DNA from: Iamia sp. SCSIO 61187 | GTDB lineage: Bacteria; Actinomycetota; Acidimicrobiia; Acidimicrobiales; Iamiaceae | Length of the DNA: 64,000 bases | Direction of reading: 5' to 3' | Assembly (NCBI RefSeq): GCF_019443745.1 | Contig: NZ_CP050948.1 | Location: 5,026,001 to 5,090,000, forward strand | Shown: piece by piece, positions 43,250 to 51,295 of the stretch | How positions within the stretch are numbered: the stretch's first letter is position 1 | Layout of the letters: every line of letters starts with the position of its first letter | Translations under genes and position numbers: made by a program | The notes under the pieces: model-generated | Seen by the model: the letters and a program-made list of their open reading frames with translations, nothing else | Databases searched by the model: none | What the model was told of the DNA's origin: nothing

Positions 43250-43840
43250 TCAGCCGCGCTGCACCGGGTAGCGGAGGTGCAGGGCCCGCCGGCCCGGGAC
43301 CACGGTCGGGTCCTCGAGGAGCAGGTGCCCCTGCGCCAGCCTGGTGAAGTGGGGGATCCCCTCGCCGAACAGGACCGGGACGAGGCTGACGCACACCTCT
43401 TCCACCAGGCCGAGGTCGAGCGCCTGCTGGGCCACGTTGGCGCTGGCGATGGTGACGTCCTTCGTCCCCGCGATCTCCCTCGCCCGGGCGACGGCCGCCT
43501 CCACCCCGTCGACGAAGGTCGTCGTCGGCCACCGCGCCGCGGCATCCGACGGCGGGCGGTGGGTGACCACGACGACGGGGGCTCCCGCCGGGTGCCGGTC
43601 GCCCCAGCCGTCGGCGATGTCGAACAGCCGTCGTCCGGCGATGAGGGCCCCGACCTCCTCGGTGAGCCCCCGGAGGACCTCCGCGCTGGCGTCGTCGACG
43701 GCGAAGGTCACCTCCTCGTTGGGGTTGGGGACGCTCACGTCGCCGGCGCTGTACCAGTCGAACAGCTCGGCGGGCTGACCGTCGGGCTGGGCGATGTAGC
43801 CGTCCAGCGACATGGTCATGTGGGTCAGGACCTTGCCCAT
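43250..43840 (-). CDS. Dihydrofolate reductase-like (RibD C-terminal domain) protein
   Basis: A 196-residue protein of the RibD C-terminal/DHFR-like group: VLTHMTMSLDGYIAQPDG at strand 1, GRRLFDIADGWG, VVVVTHRPP, and VTIASANVAQQALDLGLVEEVCVSLVPVLFGEGI. These are NADPH-binding reductase-like folds, usually of unknown substrate. ATG at 43840 follows GAGGAGG. It is alone on its strand. Confidence 0.85.
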   Translation of the reverse strand: MGKVLTHMTMSLDGYIAQPDGQPAELFDWYSAGDVSVPNPNEEVTFAVDDASAEVLRGLTEEVGALIAGRRLFDIADGWGDRHPAGAPVVVVTHRPPSDAAARWPTTTFVDGVEAAVARAREIAGTKDVTIASANVAQQALDLGLVEEVCVSLVPVLFGEGIPHFTRLAQGHLLLEDPTVVPGRRALHLRYPVQRG

Positions 43841-44168
43841 CGGGGGCCTCCTCTCGTCACGGGCGAGACCGCCGAGGGCCTCGCCGGGCGCTGCTCGCGC
43901 CCGCTCGGTGGCCCGCACAGGTTCGACGCTCGACGAGCGCGCCGCTCATCGGCCGCAGCCGCCCCCGGGCCGACCCCGAACGGGACCGGCCTTCGCCGTC
44001 GCCTGTCCTCCGACCCCACCCACCACCCTGAGCGACCTCGCTCCGCTCGGGCTGTCACACGTCCTCCGACCCCACCCACCACCCTGAGCGACCTCGCTCC
44101 GCTCGGGCTGTCACACCCCTTGCGTAGGGTCCGACGTACCCCATCAGCCCGGGCGGACAGGAGGCCCC
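43841..44168. other. Divergent region of about 330 bp with a 56-bp duplication
   Basis: The gap separates the leftward reductase and rightward SnoaL gene. Apart from the exact 56-bp tandem duplication at 44005-44116, I see no gene, tRNA or clear palindrome. Confidence 0.5.
44005..44116. repeat. 56-bp perfect tandem duplication
   Basis: Two copies, 44005-44060 and 44061-44116, are identical as far as I can read. Each contains ACCCACCACCCTGAGCG and the small hairpin GAGCG-ACCT-CGCTC. It ends about 50 bp before the SnoaL start codon, so it doubles part of that promoter region. Confidence 0.85.
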
Positions 44169-44510
44169 ATGACCGACACCCGCACCGCCGTCGAGACCTA
44201 CTTCCGCACCTGGAGAGAGCGCGACTTCGCCGCCTTCTGCGCCAACCTGGCCGACGACGTCACCTTCCGCGGCCCCATGGGCACGGCCGAGGGCGCCGAC
44301 GCCTGCGCGACCGGGATCGAGGGCATGAGCCAGATGCTCGAGGACGTGGCCGTCACCAAGATCTTCGTCGACGGCGACGACGCCGTGACCTGGTTCGAGC
44401 TCCACACCAAGGGAGGTGCCGTCCTGCCCGTGGCCAACTGGAGCCACGTCACCGACGGCCGGGTCGACCGCATCCAGGTCACCTTCGACCCGCGGCCGAT
44501 GCTGGGCTGA
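44169..44510 (+). CDS. SnoaL-like (NTF2-fold) protein
   Basis: A 113-residue NTF2-fold protein: TRTAVETYFRTWRERDFAAFCANLADDVTFRGPMG, then a cone-forming beta region ending RIQVTFDPRPML. Such small proteins act as isomerases, hydrolases or ligand binders; catalytic identity cannot be read here. ATG at 44169 has AGGAGG upstream. The nucleoside phosphorylase follows after 61 bp. Confidence 0.8.
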   Translation: MTDTRTAVETYFRTWRERDFAAFCANLADDVTFRGPMGTAEGADACATGIEGMSQMLEDVAVTKIFVDGDDAVTWFELHTKGGAVLPVANWSHVTDGRVDRIQVTFDPRPMLG

Positions 44511-44571
44511 GCGGCGGCGGCCGCCGGGGACGGCCGGTAGGTTCGCGGCCCCGACCACCCTGGAGCGCCCC

Positions 44572-45360
44572 ATGGCCGACGACGACCGGCTCTACCACAT
44601 CGGGTTCGCGCCGTCGGACCTGCCCGCCGGCACCGAGATCGCCCTGCTCAGCGGCGACCCCGGACGGTCGGCGCTCATCGCCACCGAGCACCTGGCCGAC
44701 GGGCGCGCCCTGTCCCGCAACCGGGGGCTCGACGCCTTCGTCGCCACCCTCCCCGGGGGGCGGCCGGTCGTGTGCGCCACCAGCGGCATGGGCGCCCCGT
44801 CGATGAGCATCGTGGTCAACGAGCTGGTGCAGGCCGGCATCTCGACGATCATCCGCATCGGCACCAGCGGGTCGATCCAGGACCACGTCCGCACCGGCTC
44901 GGTGGTGGTGGCCCACGCCGCCCTCACCAACCAGGGCGCGGCCGACGACATCGCCCCGCCCCGCTACCCGGCGGCGGCCGACCCGTTCCTCACCGTGGCC
45001 CTCGCCCGGGCCGCGGCCGAGCTCGGGATCGACCACCACGTGGGCACGGTGGCCTCGGCCGACACCTTCTTCGAGGGCCAGGAGCGCTCGGCGTCGTCGG
45101 CCAACCCCCACCTGCTCCGCCGGCTGCACGGGATGATCGACGAGTACGCCGCCCTCGGCGTCCTCAGCTTCGAGATGGAGGCGGGGACGCTGTTCAAGAT
45201 GGGCGGCGTCTACGGCTTCGCCGCCGGGTGCGTCCTCGGCATCGTGGCCCAGCGCACCGAGGACGAGCGGCCGAACCTGACCGAGAAGGACGCCGCCGTC
45301 GACCGCGCCCTCCACGCCGCCGTCGCCGCCGCCGACTCCTGGACCCCCCGGTCGGGTTGA
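44572..45360 (+). CDS. Nucleoside phosphorylase (uridine phosphorylase-like)
   Basis: A 262-residue PNP/UDP-family protein: IALLSGDPGR at the phosphate-binding start, TSGMGAPSMSIVVNEL, then IRIGTSGSIQ and the nucleoside-binding FEMEAGTLFKMG. It splits nucleosides into base and (deoxy)ribose-1-phosphate, and the set of motifs is closest to uridine phosphorylase. ATG 44572 is supported by GGAG nearby. It is probably in one transcript with SnoaL. Confidence 0.88.
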   Translation: MADDDRLYHIGFAPSDLPAGTEIALLSGDPGRSALIATEHLADGRALSRNRGLDAFVATLPGGRPVVCATSGMGAPSMSIVVNELVQAGISTIIRIGTSGSIQDHVRTGSVVVAHAALTNQGAADDIAPPRYPAAADPFLTVALARAAAELGIDHHVGTVASADTFFEGQERSASSANPHLLRRLHGMIDEYAALGVLSFEMEAGTLFKMGGVYGFAAGCVLGIVAQRTEDERPNLTEKDAAVDRALHAAVAAADSWTPRSG

Positions 45361-45446
45361 CGCCGGTCGAACCTGCGACACCACGCGGCATGCGACAGCA
45401 GGCCTGGGTCGTGCTGGCGTCGGCGTCGCACGTGTGGGTCGAGGGC

Positions 45447-45494
45447 GTTCTGAGCCACCGGCCGGCCACCGGTGGCCGCATCCTGGCTCAGAAC
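45447..45494. terminator. Nested inverted repeat between convergent genes
   Basis: Outer arms GTTCTGAGCCA / TGGCTCAGAAC (11 bp) enclose the palindrome GGCCACCGGTGGCC (45464-45477). It overlaps the last codons of the leftward gene (stop at 45488) and lies 87 bp past the phosphorylase stop, so it probably terminates that one. Confidence 0.65.
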
Positions 45495-46084
45495 GGACCC
45501 GAGGGGTCCGGGCGGCGGCGGGTCCGGGCGACGACGACCCCCGTGACGAGCACGGCGACGAGGGCGGCGGCCGGGGCGACGACGTGGGCCACCAGGGTGA
45601 CCGAGTAGGTCTCAGGCGACACCTCCACCCCGTCGACGAGGACGAACCGCACCTCGTCGCTGAAGCCGGCCGCCCACCATCCGTCGACGTCGTCGCCGAC
45701 CATCACCCGGCGCAGGCCCAGCTGGTCCCACGCCACCATCGGACCGGTCACGACACCGACGCTCGCCCCGACCACGGCGACCACGGCCGGGACCCCCACC
45801 GCGAGCCGTCGGGCCCAGCCGCGCCCCTCGCCGACCATCGCCGCGAGGGCGGCGATGAGCACCAGCACGGCGAGCCCGAGGAGCAGGACCAGGGCCACGC
45901 CGGGGGCGTCCGACCAGGCCAGGCTGGATCGAGCGGCCCGGTGGATCAGGTCGGGGTCGGCTCCCGGCGCCGAGGGCCGGTAGTCGCGCACCAGCCAGCC
46001 GGCGGTGACCGACGCGACGACGCCCGCGACCAGCGCCAGACCGACCAGGCCCAGCGTCACCCTCGCCACCCACCGTCTCCCCAT
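45488..46084 (-). CDS. Membrane protein of unknown function (198 aa)
   Basis: A 198-residue membrane protein with about four helices (12-33, 62-84, 93-115, 165-188) and a small extracytoplasmic loop rich in charged residues (VMVGDDVDGWWAAGF...EVRFVLVDGVEV). No family recognised. ATG at 46084 is chosen since the helix follows at once and upstream codons run into a palindrome. Related short sequences containing TGCGACAG lie on both sides of the gene. Confidence 0.65.
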   Translation of the reverse strand: MGRRWVARVTLGLVGLALVAGVVASVTAGWLVRDYRPSAPGADPDLIHRAARSSLAWSDAPGVALVLLLGLAVLVLIAALAAMVGEGRGWARRLAVGVPAVVAVVGASVGVVTGPMVAWDQLGLRRVMVGDDVDGWWAAGFSDEVRFVLVDGVEVSPETYSVTLVAHVVAPAAALVAVLVTGVVVARTRRRPDPSGPF

Positions 46085-46107
46085 CGCACGGAAGCATGCC
46101 AGGCCGT

Positions 46108-46138
46108 GGGACGCGACGTGCCTGGCACGTCGCGTCCC
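46108..46138. repeat. Palindrome variant (15-1-15) in a divergent region
   Basis: Arms GGGACGCGACGTGCC and exact complement around T. It is the only copy that does not follow an annotated stop codon: it lies 24 bp before the start of the leftward membrane protein gene. Either a short RNA ends here or the element spreads independently of gene ends. Confidence 0.7.
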
Positions 46139-46199
46139 GGGACCGACGCGTCGATGGCGGCGCGCGACCACCGGGGTGGACCTGCGACGCGGCGCACCC

Positions 46200-46237
46200 T
46201 GCGACAGGCAGCCAGGTCTTCCTGGTCAGCTGTCGCA
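46200..46237. other. Bulged hairpin in the divergent gap, candidate small-RNA element
   Basis: Outer stem TGCGACAG/CTGTCGCA (8 bp), a 4x4 internal loop, inner stem CCAGG/CCTGG and a TCTT tetraloop. It stands 62 bp from the palindrome at 46108-46138 and 87 bp before the GNAT start. Nothing codes here. A structured RNA or protein site is possible. Confidence 0.4.
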
Positions 46238-46323
46238 TGGTCGGGTGGGTCGCATGGTGGGGACGGGCTGAGCCGGTGGCGCCGGCGGTCGGGGCGCCCC
46301 GGTGGGGGCGTCAGAATGGAGGG

Positions 46324-46842
46324 GTGGAGCCTGCTCGCGCCGTGGACGTGCGGCCCGCCACCGAGGCGGACCTGCCGGCCATCACCCACCTGTTCAACGT
46401 CCTCATCCCGACCACGGCGACGGCGTGGCGGGAGCACCTCGCCGACGACGACGAGATGGCCACCTGGTGGGCCGACCAGGAGGCCAGGGGCAACCCGGTC
46501 CTGGTCGCGGTGGCCGAGGGGCGGGTCGTGGGCTACGCCACCTGGACGGGCTTCCGGGGTGGCGACCGGTTCCCGGGCTACCGCCAGACCGTCGAGCACA
46601 CGATCCACGTCGACGGTGACCAGCACGGCCGGGGCGTGGGGCGGGCCCTCCTCGAGGCGCTGGTCGACGAGGCCCGCCGGCGCTCGGTGCACGTCGTGGT
46701 GGGCGCGGTCGACAGCGAGAGCGAGGGCTCCATCGCCTTCCACCGGGCCCTGGGCTTCACCGAGGTCGGGCGCATGCCCGAGGTGGGTCGGAAGTTCGGC
46801 CGCTGGCTCGACCTCGTCCTCCTCCAGCGCATCGTCGACTAG
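46324..46842 (+). CDS. GNAT-family N-acetyltransferase
   Basis: A 172-residue acetyltransferase: VRPATEADLPAITHLFN at the start, then the acetyl-CoA loop QHGRGVGRALLEALVDEARRR (motif A, Q/RxxGxG/A), and motif B AFHRALGFTEVGRMPEVGRKFGRWLD, as in phosphinothricin acetyltransferase-like GNATs. Substrate unknown. GTG at 46324 gives the normal family N-terminus. A palindromic terminator starts 4 bp after the stop. Confidence 0.88.
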   Translation: MEPARAVDVRPATEADLPAITHLFNVLIPTTATAWREHLADDDEMATWWADQEARGNPVLVAVAEGRVVGYATWTGFRGGDRFPGYRQTVEHTIHVDGDQHGRGVGRALLEALVDEARRRSVHVVVGAVDSESEGSIAFHRALGFTEVGRMPEVGRKFGRWLDLVLLQRIVD

Positions 46843-46845
46843 GGC

Positions 46846-46872
46846 CACGGATGGTGCCTGGCACCATCCGTG
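46846..46872. terminator. Palindrome family member (13-1-13) between convergent genes
   Basis: Arms CACGGATGGTGCC and exact complement around T. It fills the 37-bp gap between the convergent GNAT and DUF899 genes. Confidence 0.8.
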
Positions 46873-46879
46873 TTCCGAC

Positions 46880-47617
46880 TCAGCGGGCGAAGTCGGGGGT
46901 GGTGCCCCGGAGCGAGTCGCTCCGTCCCGCCGGCTCCTCCCAGTCCTCCTGGCGGCCCAGGGCGGTGAGGTCGAGGTAGGCGTAGGACCCACCGGTCCAC
47001 TCGGCGCCGCGACCGAAGCTGCTGTAGGTGTGGAACACGTCGTCACCGACCCGCAGGAAGCAGCTGGTCCCCGGTTGCTCGCCCGACCAGCCCGCCCACG
47101 ACGGGTCCTGCGCGGCCCACTCCGCCTGCGAGCGGTAGTTGTACTCGGCGGGCATCACGGACTCGTCCAGGGTGACGTGGAAGTCGTAGTTGAACCGGCT
47201 CCCGAACGACGAGTACCAGGGGAACGTCCAGCCCTTCTCGGCCCTGTAGGCCTCGATCCTCTCCAGCGGCGCCCGGGACACGTCGACGAGGCGCGTGTCG
47301 CGGGTGGCGAGGTGGGCGCGCAGGCCGTCGGACATCTCCTCGGCCCCGGCGGTGCAGCTGGGGCAGCCCTCGGTCCACTCGGGGTCGAACATGAAGTGGA
47401 CGACGATCAGCTGGAGCTGGCCGTCGAAGAGGTCAAGCAACCCGACCTCGCCCTCGGGCCCGGTGAAGCGGTAGTCCGCCTCGACCCTCACCATCGGCAG
47501 CTGGCGGCGCTTGGTGCTGACGGCGTCGCGGGCCCGGGTCAGGGCCTTCTCCTCCTCCAGCAGGGCGACACGGGCGGCGCGCCACTCCTCGGGAGACACG
47601 ATCGGGGGCGGCGGCAT
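46880..47617 (-). CDS. DUF899 thioredoxin-like protein
   Basis: A 245-residue DUF899 protein: RRQLPMVRVEADYRFTGPEG, then DLFDGQLQLIVVHFMF, EGCPSCT with two Cys in the thioredoxin-like position, WTFPWYSSFGSRFNYDF, and the C-terminal DVFHTYSSFGRG. These signatures are strongly conserved in the family, whose function is not established. ATG at 47617 has GAGGAGG upstream. It reads alone on the minus strand, about 100 bp downstream of the metallo-beta-lactamase gene. Confidence 0.9.
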   Translation of the reverse strand: MPPPPIVSPEEWRAARVALLEEEKALTRARDAVSTKRRQLPMVRVEADYRFTGPEGEVGLLDLFDGQLQLIVVHFMFDPEWTEGCPSCTAGAEEMSDGLRAHLATRDTRLVDVSRAPLERIEAYRAEKGWTFPWYSSFGSRFNYDFHVTLDESVMPAEYNYRSQAEWAAQDPSWAGWSGEQPGTSCFLRVGDDVFHTYSSFGRGAEWTGGSYAYLDLTALGRQEDWEEPAGRSDSLRGTTPDFAR

Positions 47618-47718
47618 GGGGGCCTCCTCGGCGCGGGGGTGCGTCGAGGGTGGACCGACCGGCCCGCCCCGACTCATCGGTCGCCTGGAGCGGCCTGCAG
47701 ACGGCGCCCGGTCGACGG

Positions 47719-48588
47719 TCAGCTGCGACCGACCGGGGTGAACCGGAAGGTCTCGGCCTCGGAGCGGACCCGTCCGGCCGGGGCGGTCGGGAAGTGGGTC
47801 CCGACGACCAGGGCGCCGGTCGTGGCCGCCGTCTCCAGGAGGCGGTGCCGCGTCGCCCGGGCCTCCTCGACGTCGGCGTCGGCGACCTCGGCGGTGTCGG
47901 GGGCGGCGCACTGGAGCGGGTGGTGGATGAAGTCGCCGGTGATCAGGCCGACCTCGCCCTCGGACTCGATCCACAGCGACACGTGCCCCGGTGTGTGCCC
48001 GCCGGTCGGCTCGAGGCGCAGGCCGTCTCCGAGGTCGGTGTCGGGCTCGACCACGTCGGCCAGGCCGGCGTCGAAGATGGGCTGGATCGACTCGGCGTAG
48101 GCCTCCTCCTCGCCCGGGACGTCGGCGGCGCGGCGGTGGGCCAGCTCGGCCTCGACGTAGAGGTGGCGCGCGGCGGTGAAGGTCGGGACCCACGCGTCGC
48201 CGTCGCGGCGGGTGTCCCAGCCGATGTGGTCGGCATGGAGGTGGGTGTGGACCACGAGGTCGACGGCCTCGGCGGTGAACCCGGCGTCGGTGAACCGGGC
48301 CCAGAAGGGCCAGTCCTGGTCGTTCCAGAAGGGGAGCTGGAGGCGCTTGCCGTTCCCCACGCACGGGTCGACCACGATCGTCCTGTCCCCGACCTCGACC
48401 ACGAAGGCCTGGACGGCGAAGGCGATGGTGCCGTCCTCGGCCGCGAAGTCGGGGACGAGCCACGGGATCCGCTGGACCTCGGCGGCCGTGACGCCCGGGA
48501 AGAACAGCTCGGTCGGGATCCCGGCCGTCTCGGCCTCGACCACCCGCGTGATCCGCACCGCCCCCACGTCCCATCGCTGCAGATCCAT
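47719..48588 (-). CDS. Metallo-beta-lactamase-fold hydrolase
   Basis: A 289-residue enzyme with the metal motif H116-L-H118-A-D120-H121, then GGHTPGHVS, GDFIHHP and a final GTHFPTAPAG histidine, which completes a dinuclear zinc site. The pattern suits lactonase/arylsulfatase-like MBL proteins; substrate unknown. ATG at 48588 is the family-typical start, and upstream codons are not protein-like. Confidence 0.87.
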   Translation of the reverse strand: MDLQRWDVGAVRITRVVEAETAGIPTELFFPGVTAAEVQRIPWLVPDFAAEDGTIAFAVQAFVVEVGDRTIVVDPCVGNGKRLQLPFWNDQDWPFWARFTDAGFTAEAVDLVVHTHLHADHIGWDTRRDGDAWVPTFTAARHLYVEAELAHRRAADVPGEEEAYAESIQPIFDAGLADVVEPDTDLGDGLRLEPTGGHTPGHVSLWIESEGEVGLITGDFIHHPLQCAAPDTAEVADADVEEARATRHRLLETAATTGALVVGTHFPTAPAGRVRSEAETFRFTPVGRS

Positions 48589-48713
48589 GCCGCACTCTCG
48601 CACCTCGCTCGGGCCCGGCGCCTCTGCGGCGGAGGAGGTCGCCGGTGACCGCCTCGACGTGCCGGGATGCGGTGCGGATGGGCGAGGGTCGGCGTGACCG
48701 GTCATCCCCCTGG

Positions 48714-48744
48714 CCGACGGCGTGTGCCTGGCACGATCCGTCGG
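48714..48744. terminator. Degenerate palindrome family member after the antiporter gene
   Basis: Outer CCGACGG/CCGTCGG and inner GTGCC-T-GGCAC, with three mismatched positions between. It ends 5 bp from the antiporter stop (48749, minus strand). Confidence 0.65.
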
Positions 48745-48748
48745 CCGG

Positions 48749-50026
48749 TCAGGGCAGCGGGCCCTCGAGCTCGAGGTGCTCGCCCTCGGGCGCCTCCTGG
48801 CCGGTGGCCCGGCGGTAGGCCCGGACCGCCGCCATCGACGTGATGGCGTGGCCGAGGACGGAAGCGGCCACCGCCAGGGAGCCGGCCACGAAGATCCGCT
48901 CGGCGTCGGCCACGGCGTAGCGCTCCACGTAGGCCAGGTAGTAGATCGCCGCCGCCCCCAGCGGCCCCGACCAGCCGATGAAGGCGGCCGACACCGGTCC
49001 CGTCCCGGTCACGACGAGGGCGGGGAAGGCGACGGGGAGGCGCCGGACGACGAAGGTCCACAGGGCGAAGGCGACGCCACCGACCCCCAGCACGGGCCAC
49101 CACTCGTCGACCGGGAGCACCGTCCCGAAGGCGAGGAACACCACGGTCAGGGCCACCTTGGTCACCGAGCGGTGCACGGTGTGGATCGGCTCGCGCAGGT
49201 CCTCGGGCAGGCCCTCGCTGAAGAAGAGCCCGGCGACGAAGGCGGCGAAGATGCCGGACCCACCGAGCAGGTGGGCCAGGCCCAGGACGGTGAGAGCGAC
49301 CCCCGTGCTGGCCAGGGGGAACCAGTCCTCCTCGGCGAGGCGCTCGACCCCGGCCACGTCGGTGAGCAGCCGCAGCCCGTAGCCCACCGCCGCGCCGACG
49401 ACGACAGCGATGCCGATCTCGCGGCCGGCCTCGACCGCCCACTCGCCGAGCACCTGGCCGCCGTCCGCCGTCGCCCAGAGCCCCGCGAGGAGCACGAAGG
49501 GGAGGGCCAGCCCGTCGTTGGCCCCCGCCTCCACCTGGAGGCTCATCCGGACCCGCCGGGGCAGCGACCGGTTGGGTGTCACGCCGGTGACGAGGGCCGA
49601 GGCCACGCCGGGGTCGGTGGGGGTCAGGGTGGCCCCGAGGATGAGAGCGGCCGACGCCGGCAGGCCGACCAGCAGGCTGGCGCCGACGCTCGTGACCAGC
49701 CACATGGCGGGCATGACCACCACGAGCAAGACGACGAGGCGGCGCCGGTCGGCGCGGAGGTCGTCGGGTCGGGTGCGCAGAGCGATGTCGAACACCGACA
49801 GGGAGAGGGCGACGCGGGTCAGCTGCTCGAGGAGCTTCCCCCGCACCACGACCGACGCCGGGTCGAGCAGGTCGAGGGCGTGGGGTCCGACCACGACCCC
49901 GGCGGCCAGGGCCAGGAGGATCGGGCTCAGGGCGTACCGCTTCACCACCCGCGACGACAGCCCGAACAGGACCAGGGCGAGGCCGGCGAGGACGAAGACG
50001 CGGTCGGCGTGGATCACCGGGCGCAC
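48749..50026 (-). CDS. Cation:proton antiporter (CPA family)
   Basis: A 425-residue, twelve-to-thirteen-helix protein of the Na+/H+ exchanger family. LGATLTPTDPGVASALV and LQVEAGANDGLALP carry the conserved acidic membrane residues (TDP and ND motifs of CPA1 exchangers). It exchanges cations (Na+ or K+) for protons across the cytoplasmic membrane. GTG at 50026 or GTG at 50017 may start it. It lies 35 bp after the potassium-channel-like gene on the same strand, which suggests a shared ion-homeostasis unit. Confidence 0.87.
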   Translation of the reverse strand: MRPVIHADRVFVLAGLALVLFGLSSRVVKRYALSPILLALAAGVVVGPHALDLLDPASVVVRGKLLEQLTRVALSLSVFDIALRTRPDDLRADRRRLVVLLVVVMPAMWLVTSVGASLLVGLPASAALILGATLTPTDPGVASALVTGVTPNRSLPRRVRMSLQVEAGANDGLALPFVLLAGLWATADGGQVLGEWAVEAGREIGIAVVVGAAVGYGLRLLTDVAGVERLAEEDWFPLASTGVALTVLGLAHLLGGSGIFAAFVAGLFFSEGLPEDLREPIHTVHRSVTKVALTVVFLAFGTVLPVDEWWPVLGVGGVAFALWTFVVRRLPVAFPALVVTGTGPVSAAFIGWSGPLGAAAIYYLAYVERYAVADAERIFVAGSLAVAASVLGHAITSMAAVRAYRRATGQEAPEGEHLELEGPLP

Positions 50027-50060
50027 CGCCGGGGCGCCATCGCGCCGCGGCGCGACGTGG

Positions 50061-51071
50061 TCACGGTGCGCTCGGCTCCTCGGGCGCCGGCCAGCCGTCC
50101 TCGGCGAGGAGGGCGGCGAGGAGGGCCCGTCGGGGCTCGCTGGGCGCCTCGGCCTCGGTGTAGCGGTCGGGGGCCACGGTGGGGACCCCGGCGGCGACGA
50201 GCGGGGCCAGGTCGGGCGGCGGGAGCGGTGGGCCCGACGGCGTCAGGAACGCCGCGCCCAAGGTGTCGAGGAAGCCGGTGATCGCCCGGTCGAGGGGCCC
50301 GGTCGCGGCCCGGTCGGGGCGGTCGTCGGCGGCCACGCCGTGGTCGAGCAGGTGGAGGGCCTGGCTGAGGTTGGCCACGTTGATCGCGGCGGCGCTGTCG
50401 GCGGTGCGGCTGTGGAAGTAGTGGAGCACCGGGTAGGCGAGGTGCTGCTGGCGGATGCTGTGCACCAGCGGGGTGAGGGACACGAGGTGCTGGTCGAGCG
50501 AGCCGAACCCGGAGCCCGTCCAGGCGTTGGTGACGATCTCGTGGGGGGTCGATCCCAGCGACGCCACGGTGCTGGCCAGGCTGCGGCGCTCGGCGGCCGC
50601 CGACGCGACGGGGACGAGGTAGGTGATGGCCAAGGTGACGAAGACGAGACCGGACGCGGTGGCCATCACGGTGGCGACCTGCCACCAGCCGGTGCCCGGC
50701 CGGAGCTCACCGTTGCCCAGGGTGAACACCGTGTAGCCCGTGAAGTAGAGCCGCTCCACCAGCCCCGCGGGGCGACCGGTCGCGGCGTCGCGCACCGCGC
50801 CGTCGGCCGAGGCGAGCACGAGCGCCCACCCGAGGAGGACGAGACCCACCCACGTCGCGAACGTGATGAGCACGATCGACACGCCGGCGAAGGTGAGCCG
50901 CCGGTGCGAGGGCCACCGTCGGTGGGCGCGGAGGTGGCCCTGCCAGACCCAGGAGGCGAGGCGACGGGTGACGGGACCGCCACCGCTGCCGGCGGCGATC
51001 GTCGTCCAGGTGACGTCGACCAGGGCGACGACGACCAGCGTCAGACCCACCGGGCGGAGCAGGACCGTCAC
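50061..51071 (-). CDS. Potassium-channel-like protein with atypical filter
   Basis: A 336-residue protein. Two to three N-terminal helices are followed by a pore-loop-like segment RLYFTGYTVFTLGNGEL (filter T117-L-G-N-G121 instead of TVGYG) and another helix (about 130-155). The remaining 180 residues are a cytoplasmic helical domain with STPHEIVTNAW, known from related uncharacterised channel-family proteins. Family membership (2TM ion channel) is supported by layout, but selectivity for K+ cannot be assumed with this filter. It is co-directional with the antiporter. Confidence 0.75.
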   Translation of the reverse strand: MTVLLRPVGLTLVVVALVDVTWTTIAAGSGGGPVTRRLASWVWQGHLRAHRRWPSHRRLTFAGVSIVLITFATWVGLVLLGWALVLASADGAVRDAATGRPAGLVERLYFTGYTVFTLGNGELRPGTGWWQVATVMATASGLVFVTLAITYLVPVASAAAERRSLASTVASLGSTPHEIVTNAWTGSGFGSLDQHLVSLTPLVHSIRQQHLAYPVLHYFHSRTADSAAAINVANLSQALHLLDHGVAADDRPDRAATGPLDRAITGFLDTLGAAFLTPSGPPLPPPDLAPLVAAGVPTVAPDRYTEAEAPSEPRRALLAALLAEDGWPAPEEPSAP

Positions 51072-51102
51072 GGGTGACCGGGCGCCGCGCCGGCCGCCTG
51101 CG

Positions 51103-51199
51103 CGCCGGCGTTCCCGCCGGCGTCGCTCGGTGCAGGGTGGTCAGGGTGCGGCTCCACCGCCGAGGCGCCTTCCCGATCCGCCTCCTCGGAAACCCGAGG
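51103..51199 (-). terminator. Two hairpins after the large membrane protein gene
   Basis: 51184-51199: CCTCGG-AAAC-CCGAGG. 51103-51122: CGCCGGCG-TTCC-CGCCGGCG. Both lie in the 224-bp gap past the stop at 51296 (minus strand) and before the channel gene start. Nothing else is seen in this gap. Confidence 0.55.
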
Positions 51200-51295
51200 T
51201 GATCGGGGCGGCGGCGCAGCGCGACGATCCGCCCGGTCCGCCACGTCGGCGTCTCGCCGCTGCGCCCCTCCGGACGAACGCGGCCCGCAGCTGCG

